From positions 13,836,501 through 13,900,500 of the forward strand of contig OY754982.1 in the NCBI GenBank assembly GCA_963576475.1: a DNA stretch of 64,000 bases. The letters run 5' to 3'. How positions within the stretch are numbered: position 1 is the stretch's first letter; each line of letters starts with the position of its first letter. Below, piece after piece: positions 1 to 10,659 of this stretch. The notes under the pieces are model-generated. The model was not told the DNA's origin and searched no databases. It worked only from the letters and a program-made list of their open reading frames with translations. This DNA is from Molanna angustata (lineage: Eukaryota > Arthropoda > Insecta > Trichoptera > Molannidae). A program made the translations under genes and the position numbers.

Positions 1-1064
1 AAATGACCAAATACACGAAGAAGAAGAAAAATAAGAAAAAAATTTAAAACCAGAAACCATCCCGGGCATACGCTCGACAATTCACCAAAGTTTCATTGTA
101 ATCGGACAAACGGTTTAGGAGCACATAGCATACATGCATCCATACATAAATAAATAAATAAAATAATTTTCCTATAGGAAATCAGTATATTGTTGATTTG
201 TAAGTAAATAGTATTAGGTAGGTACCTACCTACAACAATGTTCTAAATAAATTCGATTCATATCAAATTTTATTTGAATATCAGAATCTTTCCGTAACCA
301 TAGTAACCATCGAACATATAAAATATTACTATCAAATGGGCTCGATACATTTTTTTGGATATGTAGGTAGGTACCTACATACATTGGTTTGTTCGAAGCC
401 ACAAAAACGAAAATTGTCCAAAATATCAAATATTACATACAAATTATGCAATTTTATTATGCCTATATCTTTACTAATAATTAACAGACTTTTACAATAT
501 ATGTCTTAAAACTTGCTGTAATGTCTTGTGTTTCATTTTATTATTTCATAATCACATTTATTTCAAAGGTATATTATTTTAAAGAACATATTCATTCGGT
601 AGGAAAATTAAATATCGTATGAAAAGATATTAAAATGGCGGGGTTATATGTACATTTGTACAAAACGCTTACTTTAAAAATAAGTTAAACATTATAATTA
701 TACAAAATATTCACCATGTTTTTCACTTAAACGCTAAGTTATACTTGAAAATATATTTTCTTCGTGTAAATACGTACTTCTAACTTTTAAACTAACAGAT
801 ATTTGCGTGCAAAATGTACACTTTTTTGACAGATATGACTTGGAAAATTTTGTATGAAAAAAATAATTATTGAAATATTTTTAAAATTCAGCATTTTTAT
901 CGCATTATTTTTAGCGTGACACTGCATCAGGTATACTGGTACACGTTCGCACATAAATTAGATTTTTAGATGCTCTTGGTTTTTCAGAAGGCGTGAGACA
1001 AACACACACACACACACATACACACACACATACACTAACATTTTGATTGCTTTATTACTTTAGA
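1..1064. repeat. 1.05-kb direct repeat, copy 1 (cut by window edge)
   Basis: This block is repeated with only scattered substitutions and small indels at 2573-3620. Shared landmarks are the opening aaatgaccaaatacacgaag, a GGTAGGTACCTACC palindrome, a short (CA)n run near 1000, and the closing tttattactttaga. Homology stops sharply at 1064, which suggests a repeat terminus. The 5' end lies outside the window. It could be a transposon end or one unit of a longer tandem array. No coding capacity is visible. Confidence 0.85.
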
Positions 1065-2150
1065 CTAGCTTTTATGTCCCGCCGTTGGCCAAGAATGTAA
1101 AATTGTGAAGGAAAAAGCAATCGTTTTTATAATATTGTCACCCAATTATTTTGCAAAATCGGACTATGAAAAGTGGTTTGAAATATGATTGAATTTGATT
1201 GTAAAATGTTCAAGTGATGGCCACAACCCATTATTTTTTATATATTGCTATAAAGTGTGAATGAAGTATAATATACAATTTCTTCACTATTCGAAATGGT
1301 TTTAAATATGGCTGTTTATCAACATTGTAAAGAGATTGGTTTGGCCACAACCCCCATTTTTAAATATTATCATCGAAAACAAATTGTAATATGTACTTAC
1401 CTATTGAATATTTAGTAATTTTGGATGTTGGGATGTGGTTAAAATTTGATTAAACAAATGTACTGAAAAGATCCAGTGTTGGTCACATCCCATTCGTTTT
1501 ATATTTTTTCATCAAGTGTGCATTATATTTTTGCACAATTAGACTGATGAACTTAAAATTGACACAAAAGTCTACATTAACGAAGAAGAAGAAGACTTAA
1601 ACTATGGTAAATAATTTGAATATAAACGTTGTGAAGAATTCAGTAATGGCCACAGCTCCCTTTCTTTAAATATTGTCAACGAAATCAAATATATTATGTA
1701 GGTGTTAAAAATTATTTAAAATAGGATGATATAAATGGTTTAAATTTGATTAAACAAAAGTATTGAAAAGATTCTAGTGCAGGTTACATCTTCACATCCC
1801 ACATCCCATTCGTTTTTACATATGTATTTTCATCAAGTGTGCATATCGTTAATAATATTTCTGCACAATAGACTATTAGACTTAAAACTAACCCAAAAGT
1901 CTAAATAAAAAAGAGAAGAATAAGTATAAGACTATAAGACATAGTTTGTTTAAAAAATCCCAATGGTCTACATAAAATAAGAAAAAATACATAAAATAGA
2001 AGAATTAGACTATTGGAAATAGATTGTATAAAAACTGAGCAAAAGGTCTTCATAAAAGAAGAAGAAGATTAATCTATAGGAAATAGTTTGTATTAAAACT
2101 GTCCTTAAAGGTCTACATAAAATTAAGAAGAAAAATAATTAGACTCCAGG
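1065..2150. repeat. diverged tandem repeats between the direct-repeat copies
   Basis: Related phrases recur every 100-150 bp: a ggccacaacccat-like core near 1217, 1342, 1474, 1648 and 1780, followed by ttttatat and a catcaagtgtgcat-like phrase. Later units carry gaagaagaag runs and an agtctacataaaa phrase. This is an old, degraded satellite-like tract with no open reading frame of note. Confidence 0.5.
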
Positions 2151-2154
2151 AGCC

Positions 2155-2345
2155 GTCGCTTCAGACCCTTCAGTACCTCCCGTCCCATCAGGCCCTTCAG
2201 TACATCCCGTCCCTTCAATCCCTCATCACGTCCCTTCCAATCAGGCCCTTCAGTACCTCCCGTCCCTTCAGGCCCTTTAATACCTCCCGTCCCTTCAGGC
2301 CCTTTAGTGCCTCCCTTCCCTTCAATTACATCCCGTCCCTTCATT
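2155..2345. repeat. pyrimidine-rich minisatellite, unit about 27-30 bp
   Basis: About seven imperfect units built on cccttcagtacctcccgtcc. The plus strand is almost purine-free. The minus strand reads as a Gly/Glu/Pro/Thr-rich repeat peptide, but that follows from the repeat itself and is not evidence of a gene. Confidence 0.8.
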
Positions 2346-2350
2346 CGGGT

Positions 2351-2605
2351 AAGAAAAGTTTAAATCCAGAAACCATCCTGGAAGAACCGCGAAGAGATGT
2401 AAGCACCGTCTTCTTTTCCCAGGATACTCCACCTTTATAGGTAAAATGACCAAATACACGATGAAGAAGAAGAAGAAAAAAGTTTAAATCCCGAAACCGT
2501 CCTGGAAGACCTGCGAAGAGATGGAGGGACAGTCGGACCTTCTTTTCCCAGGATATTCCGCTTTCATTGGTAAAATGACCAAATACACGAAGAAGAAGAA
2601 GAATA
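2351..2605. repeat. two tandem units of about 120-135 bp
   Basis: Units begin near 2351 and 2472. Each runs from gtttaaatcc through cctggaag, gcgaagagatg, ttcttttcccaggatactcc and aaatgaccaaatacacga to a gaagaagaag run. A third start at 2604 runs straight into the 1.05-kb repeat, so this tract and that repeat form one compound unit. Confidence 0.75.
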
Positions 2606-3620
2606 AGAAAAAAGTTTAAATCCAGAAACCACCTCGGGCACACGCTCGACAATTCGCCAAAGTTTCATTGTAATCGGACATACGGTTTAGGAGCACATCG
2701 CTTGCATACATTCATACATTCATAAATAAATAAATAAAATAATTTTCCGATAGGAAATCAGTATATTGTTGATTTGTAAGTAAATAATAATAGGTAGGTA
2801 CCTACCTACAACAATGTTCTAAATAAATTCGATTCATAACAAATTTTATTTGAATATCAGAATCTTTCCGTTACCATAGTAACCATTCCAATACGTAAAA
2901 AATATCAAATGGTTTGAGACATTTTTTGAATATGTAGGTACCTACATACATTGGTTTGTTCGATGCCATAAAAATGAAAATTGTCAGAAAAATCAAATAT
3001 TATTTACAAATTATGCAATTTTATTATGCCTATATCTTTACTAATAATAAACACATTTTTACAATATATGTCTTAAAACTTGCTGTAATGTCTTGTGTTT
3101 CATTTTATTATTTCATAATTACATTTAATTCAAAGGTTTATTATTTTCAAGAACATATTCATTCGGTAGGAAAATGAAATATTGTATGAAAAGATATTAA
3201 AATGGCGGCGTTCATGTACAAAACGCTTACATTAAAAATAAGTTAAACATTATAATTATACAAAATATTCACCATGTTTTTCACTCAAACGCTAAGTTAT
3301 ACTTGAAAATATATTTTTTTCGTGTAAATACGTACTTCTAAGTTTTAAACTAACAGATATTTGCGTGCAAAATGTACACTTTTTTGACAGATACGACTTG
3401 GAAAATTTTGTATGAAAAAAATAATTATTGAAATATTTTTAAAATTCAGCATTTTTATCGCATTATTTTTAGCGTGACACTGCATCAGGTATACAGGTAC
3501 ACGTTCGCACATAAATTAGATTTTTAGATGCTCTTGGTTTTTCAGAAGGCGTGAGACAAACACACACACACACACATACACACACAAACACTAACATTTT
3601 GATTGCTTTATTACTTTAGA
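2573..3620. repeat. 1.05-kb direct repeat, copy 2
   Basis: Second copy of the block at 1-1064, about 16 bp shorter. Both copies end at the same tttattactttaga. Beyond it this copy meets a (TA)n run while copy 1 meets unrelated sequence. The spacing of about 2.57 kb fits either a tandem array or two insertions of one element. It lacks TG...CA ends or an internal gag-pol, so an LTR explanation is weak. Confidence 0.85.
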
Positions 3621-4015
3621 TATATATATATATAGGATTATAAAGTGTTAATTATTTATTTATTCATAACATTACTTGTTTTGACACAAGGAACGCTTTT
3701 ATAATGTATTTATGATAATCTAATGAAATGACATGAAAAATAATGTGTTGAAAAAAGATGAACGCCATCTTGCGTGCCATAAAACCATCTAGATTAGTTC
3801 TGCCAGAGGATAAAATTTGAATCGTGTATCGAATGTCAAACGAACAATAAAGTCAGCCATCAAATATATTATTTTTTATTACATCACACATGGCAATAAA
3901 AAATAAATTTATCAAACATTGACATATTTCGTGATTTAATAAAATACGTGTCTCATCATATTTTATTCGTTATTCTACGTCATTTACTGTACAAGCAGTG
4001 TATAATTAATTATTT
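3621..4015. other. AT-rich stretch, nothing recognised
   Basis: It opens with a short (TA)n run. No open frame, RNA gene or repeat shared with the rest of the window was seen. Confidence 0.5.
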
Positions 4016-4348
4016 ATTTAAATTGTTTAAATTATTTTTGTTTTTTGAGCGGTGATAGTCCAGCGGTAAGGTCGTCGCCGCACATGCGTGAGGTCGACGG
4101 TTCGAATCCGGGCGGGGCACGCACCTCTGGATTTTTAAAAAATCTATGTGCGGATTTATATCACTAGCTACATATGTGTAGCCATGATCCAATTTGTCTG
4201 GTTCCCCTTTCTAAGGGTTACGAAGGTCAGGTGGCAGTCGCTTCAATGTAATGACCAGACTCGCCAATTCCAGGATCATGGTCAAAGTGTACTCCGATAG
4301 AAACGGGACAAAAGCGCTAAGGGAAAGAGAGAGGGATTTAAATTGTTT
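4016..4348 (+). mobile_element. tRNA-derived SINE, family S1, with 13-bp TSD
   Basis: The insertion is bracketed by atttaaattgttt at 4016-4028 and 4336-4348. The head has a pol III box A-like tagtccagcgg (about 4056) and a perfect box B ggttcgaatcc (about 4099). The tail from tctggttcccc to the gggaaagagagaggg end is shared, in reverse orientation, with 25102-25241 and 28705-28844. That sharing confirms a dispersed family rather than a tRNA gene. No anticodon arm of a functional tRNA is preserved. Confidence 0.88.
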
Positions 4349-5250
4349 TAACCCAGAAGATTTATTTCTCGAAAATCTTTAATCAAGAATATTTCTAAAA
4401 ATTTACAAAATTTGTAAATGTCATTTCCCGAAAGAGTTTCTGTTATGTGATAAAATTTTATAAATCAGTAACATAAAATTTAACCTATTAGTTATCAGTA
4501 CAAACAACTGAATGTTTTTGAAGTTTACTGCCAAAATGAATTTTGTTTCAGGTACACAGTAGTTCATCCCTACATTGCTGTTGTCAACCATTGGTCATAC
4601 AAGCTCAATAATAGATACAGATACCATTATGCCGTGTCTCCAATAATGAAAAAAGACGAATATTTTTCATCTTTCACTCGAATATTTTTCACCTTTCTAT
4701 GCTATTTTGTGTCTTTTCAGTGTAATTTTTTATTTTTTTGTATTTGTTCACTCTGCTTTTGTTTGCTAGTTTTCGTTCTCAGTTCTTTCTAAGAATTCTA
4801 ATAAAACTGACGGAAAAAAAGGTTCTGAACCCCTTAACCTTACATAATATAAGCACCATTCACCTCTTGTTTTGCACACTTAGAAAATGGTTACTGGATG
4901 ACGGAAGTCAGTGTCATTAAATAAGTAGTAGAACTTAAAACTATAACTTTATTTCAGCATAACAAATTGATATAATTTGCAGTGGCATAAAGTATTTTTG
5001 AGACTCATAAAATGTATGTATACAAGAGTCTCTATTGTTATATCGCAGCGCACATAATAAAATTTTTGGCAGATACCTACATTGGATGAGGTATGGCAAA
5101 AAGATTTCTAATTTTCAACATCACTTTACCTTTATGTAGGTACTGTTCTAAATATATATTTTTTCATTTATCCATATTTTTTGAAAAAAAGATCATCAAG
5201 AATTCTCCACAATACATCTATTAAATAAGCATTTCATTCATAAAATATAT
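4349..5250. other. AT-rich stretch, nothing recognised
   Basis: Short open frames are present (for example 4738-4920), but none resembles a known protein. No repeat shared with the rest of the window was noticed. Confidence 0.45.
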
Positions 5251-5259
5251 AGGTACTAT

Positions 5260-5660
5260 CAAAGCCGATTGAAACCGAGTGGGTTGTGGCCAACACTAAA
5301 CTCTCCACACCATAGTAAGCGTTCATTTTTTCTTCTTGAAATGTTCTTCTTGAAACAATCTCAATATGGTAAAGAATGCTTATGTTGTATGAAATATTTT
5401 ATTCATTCTAAATTTTACTACCAGGAATATAAATTTTCTAACGATAGAATATTTTTATATTAAGATAGACAAACTATCAATGCAGTATGGTGAAGAAATA
5501 GTACGCCATACATACAAAAACATCATGACGAAACTCACAGTGTGCACTCTCTACATGATACCCGTTGAGAAATTGATGTAAAAAATATACGCTTAAAAAT
5601 TGTGAAATCATGACGCTCCCCTATTCCATAGTGTGGAGAGTAAAAACCATATTAATGTTC
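5260..5660. repeat. interspersed repeat containing a gtgggttgtggccaac motif
   Basis: The left edge carries gagtgggttgtggccaac, also found near 35506 and reversed near 50930. The right half (catcatgacgaaactcac through gaaatcatgac to a ccatagtgtggagag end) recurs in reverse at 36756-36860. Short phrases at the two edges (aaactctccacaccatag and ccatagtgtggagag) are mutually inverted. This suggests a terminal-inverted-repeat MITE of about 370 bp. Confidence 0.55.
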
Positions 5661-5736
5661 ACCTAAAACAAGTCTGAAATATGACTACGTAATATACTTA
5701 TTAAAATAATTAACGTGTGTAAGACTTTGAGTGACT

Positions 5737-6036
5737 TTACCATACCATACCATCACGCCATTTCCCTATTTGGGGTAGGCAGAGAGAACCGAACGCCAGA
5801 CTCCTCTCTCTTGACATACATTCCTCGCTTCATTCACGTCCATACACGCTCTTCTATTATTATTACTTCTAACATCTCCATCTTTCAAAATCCCATTTAT
5901 GTGATCGTGCCAACTCTTTCTTGGCCGACCTCTACTTTTCATTCCTCTTTTATCAGCCTTGTTTACTTTTTTTGTCAGACGGTCATCACTCATTCTTTCT
6001 ATGTGGCCGAACCACCTTAGGGCATTTATTTGCATC
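5737..6036 (-). pseudogene. RTE-like LINE C-terminal fragment A1
   Basis: Read on the minus strand, this encodes the last part of a non-LTR retrotransposon ORF2, downstream of the RT domain. It contains LRWFGHIERM, a GRPRKSWHDH basic motif, RRAC, and the ending VWRSVLSAYP, where the frame breaks just before the usual stop. It starts directly after the tetranucleotide tail of copy A2, so the two lie head to tail. Sister copies are at 9107, 15208 and 47166. It is 5'-truncated and cannot be functional. I assign RTE from the LRWFGH...GRPRK signature, not from a database search. Confidence 0.85.
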
Positions 6037-6360
6037 TTACATACATACATACATACCATCACGCCATGTCCCTTACGGGGTAGGCAGAGAGAACCGAACG
6101 CCATATCTTTCTATCCTGGCACACATTCATCGCCTCGTCAACATTCATGCATCGTCTCATACATGTTCGTCTATTGTACATGCTTCTAACATTTCCGTCT
6201 TTCAGAATATCGTTCACATGGTCGTGCCATCCCTTTCTTGGGCGGCCCCGGCCTCTCAATCCATTCCTATCCGCATTGTATATTTTCTTCGTCAGGCGTT
6301 CCTCATTCATTCTACCCATGTGGCCAAACCATCTCAGTGTGTTCACTTTCATTTCTTACT
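6037..6360 (-). pseudogene. RTE-like LINE C-terminal fragment A2 with (CATA)n tail
   Basis: On the minus strand the frame runs from MKVNTLRWFGHMGRM through LTKKIYNADRNG, GRGRPRKGWHDHVNDILKDG and RRTCMRRCMNVDEAMNVCQ to SVLSAYPVRDMA and a stop. The stop is followed at once by TGGTATGTATGTATGTATG. The element therefore has essentially no 3' UTR and ends in a tetranucleotide microsatellite instead of poly(A), which fits RTE-type LINEs. The frame is open over about 97 codons. Its 5' truncation point nearly matches that of A1 and A4. Confidence 0.88.
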
Positions 6361-7690
6361 TACGATATTTTCATCTTACTTGAGTGACTTTAATTTAAGC
6401 AAAAATAGTAGGTGTTAAATAAAATAAAAATATTATATGATTTTAGAAATTAAACGTTTCAAGATATTTTTTTTTATTTCATTTCATTCAAGACATATTC
6501 CCTCCTGTCCATTCTTCCACGTTAAAATAATTGATGTAAAGTAGTGAATATTTATTAATTAATTAAAATAAAATACAACCTAGATGAAAAGTGACATCTG
6601 TAGATTATATGGATAAACATATTAATAAAAACATTGATAGTTGTTTAGTTTGGGTCAGTACCATTTAAATGATTACTTTGAAGAATGTAATCAAAGTAAT
6701 ATAAGTATATTTTTGACAGATGTCGTCCAACTAGATTTTATAAAATTATTTATATATTATTTTGGCTGTTTCTATGCAAGGGTGAATAAATATATATAAA
6801 AAATTTAAATAGGGAACAATATAAATTTTATTATATTAAATATTTTTTTTGTATTCCACACACTTGATAATCAGTTGTTCATTTCAATACAATCAACAAT
6901 CGCACAATTTTATGGCAAACTTGAGTCTGGCCAATGTTCCTCAATTTGAGGTTTTTTTTTTTTTATCAAGTTTTATTTATTTACATTTTTTTAAACAATA
7001 AGTATTCTTGCACTAAACTGCAAAAGAAGTTTAACAGTGCTAGCTCTCTCGTACACTTATATAAATTTGATAATGTAACAAAAAATAATTATAAACAAAC
7101 AAAAATTAAAAACTAGCAATACAATATAACAATAATTAAAACCATTAACACAATATAACAAAGAAAACATACAAAGTTATATATAAAATTCTTTTAACAT
7201 TTTTTTTATTTTTTTTTGTTACAAGGTTACAAGAGCCATTTAAAAAAAAAATAAGAAAAAAATATTTACTAAAACAAAAATAGACCTTAATATTACGTTC
7301 AACACCCACTTTAAAAAAATATTTCCGCAACAACGAATGTATTTATTTGTAATATCGTACGTTATTGGACTGACAATAATAATAAAATCTGTCAATATTC
7401 ATAAAAGAATACGTAGATATTTTTAGATTTTGTTGGAACAATACCTGCGAAATTGTACGTAACTGAAATTAAATAGTATTCTCATTTAAATAATAACTCG
7501 AGTACTTATTTGACTTATTTCCTTTGAAAAAAACGTTTATTTTCATGGTAAAAATAAATAAAAAATAACAATCCAGGACGAATTATTTGAAAATTGAATT
7601 TTTAACCACGAAAGAAATGCAATATGTCTAAAGAGAATAGATAATGTCAAGTAGGTACCAAATCATTTTTATTTTATGTTTTTTACTGAA
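6361..7690. other. AT-rich stretch, nothing recognised
   Basis: Very AT-rich with poly-T/poly-A runs near 6950, 7200 and 7240. Small open frames are chance products of the composition. No shared repeat was noticed. Confidence 0.45.
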
Positions 7691-7695
7691 TCCAT

Positions 7696-8117
7696 GAGGG
7701 CAATGGTCAACCGGCGGAATCAAAACCATCCATGTTTACCATTATCATGGATATAATTATATTATGGAGTTCTATAATATCTTTAGATGTCATAGAACTC
7801 CATATGATAATTATATCCATGATATATTTTTTTTATTATTTGAATATTGCTTCTCGGGCAACTAACAGGTACTATGTCAAATATTAATTTAACACGCACG
7901 CAATAACAAGTTGCGACATTCTGGAGACTTCCGATATTAATCGTCTCACAGATCCAGACTGAAAACACAGTTAAAAAATGTGTCTCCACCAGGAATCGAA
8001 CCCGGGACCTTTGGCTCAGCAGTCAGATCTAAACAGCTGAGCCACGAAGGCCGACGATGATATGGATAATCACGAGGGTTTTGTTTTCGCCGGTTGGACC
8101 AGACTTGCCCCCCCCCC
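7696..8117. mobile_element. foldback MITE M1, split by a nested SINE
   Basis: The left arm (tcaaccggcggaatcaaaac through a catggatataattat-like phrase to gagttctataat) and right arm (tagaactccatatgataatt through gataatcacgagggttttg to ccagacttgcccccc) are inverse complements. Together they match the intact foldback at 37213-37396. The right arm is interrupted at 7826-8056 by a SINE with a 7-bp TSD. No coding capacity. Confidence 0.85.
7819..8063 (-). mobile_element. tRNA-derived SINE, family S2, nested in MITE M1
   Basis: Flanked by atgatat at 7819-7825 and 8057-8063. On the minus strand it has a box A-like tggctcagctg and box B ggttcgattcc, followed by ctggtggagacac, the body phrases tcagtctggatctgtgag and agtctccagaatgt, and the 3' phrase gttgcccgagaagcaat. 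Relatives are at 11323-11540, 41484-41603 and 63146-63355. It inserted after the MITE. Confidence 0.88.
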
Positions 8118-8161
8118 TGATAATTTATCTTCATTTTGGTGTCTGAAAATCAAAATCGGGG

Positions 8162-8345
8162 AGGGGGGGCGAGTCAGGTCAACCAGTGGAATCAAAACCA
8201 TCCATGTTTATCCATATCATGGATATAATTTTCATATGGAATTTTAACATCTTAAGATGTTATAGAACTCCATATGATAATTATATGCATGATATGGGTA
8301 ATCGTGAGGGGTTGATTTTGCCGGTTGGACCAGCCTTGCCCCCCT
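8162..8345. mobile_element. foldback MITE M2
   Basis: Only about 45 bp downstream of M1 and the same family. It runs from aggggggg near 8162 through aaccagtggaatcaaaacc and catatggaattttaacatc, then the inverse arm, to ccagccttgcccccc. The arms pair over most of their length, so the sequence is a near-complete palindrome of about 184 bp. The close pairing with M1 suggests a local duplication or insertion into a similar target. Confidence 0.85.
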
Positions 8346-8814
8346 GGATTAGAATCTACATAACAGATTAGGAAATCTTCAGTAAAAAAAAACTTGTAAT
8401 ACTCGTTTTATGTGTACCTACGTTCTATGTCAACGCACGTATATATTCTGTAAAACATGAGCCTTATAAATAAATACATACATAAGTATATAATATATAA
8501 ACTGAGATATTAGAATCTTTCAGCAATGCCTAATAAATACTTTTCATCAGAGATGATTTATACACAATAATATAATAATATGAAAATATATTATTATTCC
8601 CGAATATTGGCATTGATTTGATTCTCGATATTTCACTGTGCCATAAATAATTCCTTCGAAAGGCAATATCAAAGAATTACTTTTGTATCAACATGAATTT
8701 CAATAACATTTTGATCATAATATTACTCACAGTTTCCAAACTTTTCTTTCTCCCGTGACATTCGCCAAAGCGTTATATGGCAAGAGCTAGCGACTGCCAG
8801 ACTTACGTCATAGT
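8346..8814. other. AT-rich stretch, nothing recognised
   Basis: No open frame or shared repeat was seen between MITE M2 and the piggyBac-like element. Confidence 0.45.
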
Positions 8815-9106
8815 TTAACCCTTAAATGCATGATTTTTTGTTTTTTCTTGAAAAAAATCATATAAAGTATTTATTCACTCCTGAATCCGGGAAAAATATT
8901 AAAATTTTTTTTTTTCATTTTATGTACTATGTATTTTGAAAAAAATACAGATGTTGTCAATTGACAACACCATGCACTAATAGTTCAAAATAGGTAAATT
9001 TGTTTGATGTTATCTCTTCTTAGATTTTGGGTTAAAATTTATTATTTTTTATGTTAGGAATTTACTATGTGATACATGAATAGAAATATAAATACTCGCT
9101 CATTTT

Positions 9107-9510
9107 TTTATGTATGTATGTAATAGAACGATATATGATAGAATAAAAAATGAGGACATAAGGAGGAAATGCAAGGTGAATAAGAGTATTATAAGTAAAA
9201 TGAAAGTGAATTCCTTGTGGTGGTTTGGACATATTGAAAGAGTGAATGATGGACGACTGACCAAAAAAATATACATGGGTGTAAGAGATGAAGTGAACAG
9301 CAGAGGCCGCCCCAGAAAGGGATGGCATGACCATGTGAATGATATTTTGAAAGAAGGAAATATAAGAAGCTTGAATAATCGACGAGCATGTATGAGACGA
9401 TGCATGGATGTAAAGGAAGCCAGGAATGTGTCCAAAAATAGAGGAGTATGGCTCTCGGTTCTCTCTGCTTACCCCGTAAGGGATATGGCGTGATGGTATG
9501 TATGTACCAT
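9107..9510 (+). pseudogene. RTE-like LINE C-terminal fragment A3 inside the piggyBac relic
   Basis: The frame is open from about 9110 to 9493 (127 codons). It contains IYDRIKNEDIRRKC, LWWFGHIERV, GRPRKGWHDHVNDILKEG, RRACMRRCMDVKEARNV and the terminal SVLSAYPVRDMA followed by a stop. The stop runs into tggtatgtatgta. It belongs to the family at 5737-6360 but reaches further upstream (the DRIKNEDIRR segment). Upstream of the frame there is also an atgtatgtatgta run, so the piece is bracketed by the same tetranucleotide. No RT catalytic domain remains. Confidence 0.87.
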
Positions 9511-9839
9511 TTTGTATTGAAAAGTTTTAAATAATTTTTGTCCTTATTTAAACATAAGAAAAAAATTTCCAAGAGAGTTTTCTGAGCATTTCTCACACAT
9601 ACTTTAAGAAATCATTTGCATCCTGGAATTTTTAATCTGTTTTGGTTTTGATTCCAGGCTGGCCAGTGCCCTATACCATATTTTATTACATCGCATGGTG
9701 GAAATACTGATTTTCTCGCTTTCTTTCTTATTTCTTAATGGGAACTAGGTCTATCACGCTTATTTTCATTTTGAACTGCCCCATATTTACATAGCGCTGA
9801 TGCCAATTAGAACTGTTGTAAAATCAACCAGTTAAACAT

Positions 9840-10015
9840 TGTTTCTTCTTCTTCTTCTTGTGTCATATCAGGTCTCCCCGACGTTGACGTCCACCATAGA
9901 AAAAGTTTCCCTATCCTGTGCAGTGCGAAACAGCTCCTCCACAGTTCTTATCAGGAAAACTGCCTTCTTCCGACCCCTCTACGACCCTCAATCTTCCTCT
10001 TCCCCTTCTTCTGTT
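9840..10015 (-). pseudogene. LINE 3'-end fragment with (AAG)n tail, family O
   Basis: Opens with a cttcttcttcttctt run (a purine tail on the minus strand), then catatcaggtctccccgacgttg and further pyrimidine-rich sequence. The same arrangement (cttctttttcttcatgccatatcaggtacccccgacgttg) recurs at 46340-46500. It looks like the 3' end of an unclassified LINE inserted in the piggyBac remnant. Coding frames are broken. Confidence 0.6.
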
Positions 10016-10050
10016 TAATATTTGATAATTTTGATTTTTTTAAATTTTAG

Positions 10051-10206
10051 TCTTTGTCCCAAAGGAATTTCAAAAAAATTTTCGTTGTGCTGATCGTATA
10101 ATGGCATAATTTTCTGTAAACTGGCATTATCCGAATGAGTCCTTGGCAACAATGTGGAATTTTCATTAAAATGTAGACATTCCCTTATTTTTTCAAAACG
10201 GTTTAT
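10051..10206 (-). pseudogene. piggyBac transposase N-terminal DDE-domain fragment
   Basis: Within a minus-strand frame at 10015-10416, residues 71-122 read TINRFEKIRECLHFNEN and, after a short gap, LQKIMPLYDQHNENFF. This matches the start of the piggyBac transposase domain, whose typical pattern is RFE.I.R.LHF.DN...K..PL.D..N..F. The known catalytic aspartates lie downstream in intact proteins and are missing here. The rest of the frame is AT-rich sequence unrelated to the family. The fragment sits between piggyBac-type ends, which supports the call. Confidence 0.8.
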
Positions 10207-10659
10207 GGTCCTTGTATTACATATTGGTAATGACTTAATGCATACTGTTGTCAATTGACAACATTTATAAAAGTAGTTATAAAATAATAAATAAACATAA
10301 AATATTTTAAAAAAGATCATAATCGAACAAACATAATATCTATGTTTTATTGATAAATATTTTTCTAACAGTAAGATGTTTTGAAAAATACAACAAAAAC
10401 TAGTTTTCAAATTCAACCAATGTATAAGAAATCAAAACTAGAGAAATCAAAACTTCTGAGAAATCAACTGTCAATAATTTTCTTAAAAAAAGTTAAATGC
10501 AAATGATTTTACACGCATAGTAAGGAAGAAATCTTCTAATGTCTATAAAAGTTCAAAACTAATACACAATGTAAAATCGTTTGCCGGCAATATTATAGTT
10601 TCGATCGTGTTGTCAAATGACAACAAGATGCATTTAAGGGTTAAAGTCTGATTTTTTTC

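Larger units (their letters stand above)
8815..10644 (-). mobile_element. piggyBac-like DNA transposon, degraded
   Basis: Both ends carry TTAA (8815-8818 and 10641-10644). Inside each is the inverted terminal repeat cccttaaatgcat (8819-8831 and its complement at 10628-10640). TTAA target duplication plus CCC-starting ends is the hallmark of piggyBac. The 16-bp palindrome gttgtcaattgacaac occurs at 8953-8968 and 10247-10262, with a one-base variant at 10609-10624, as subterminal repeats. A piece of transposase survives at 10051-10206. Two LINE fragments (9107-9510, 9840-10015) sit inside. The 1.82-kb remnant cannot encode a full transposase of about 600 residues. Confidence 0.9.

Noticed and set aside
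2123..2344. Collagen-like Gly/Glu/Pro peptide frame
   Set aside because: It comes from a purine/pyrimidine-skewed minisatellite, with no signal peptide or context for a gene.
1..3620. LTR retrotransposon with 1-kb LTRs
   Set aside because: No TG/CA ends, no primer-binding site, and no gag-pol in the interval, which holds only degraded tandem repeats.
4047..4120. tRNA gene
   Set aside because: Boxes A and B are good, but the unit is bounded by a TSD and continues into a family-specific tail, so it is a SINE.
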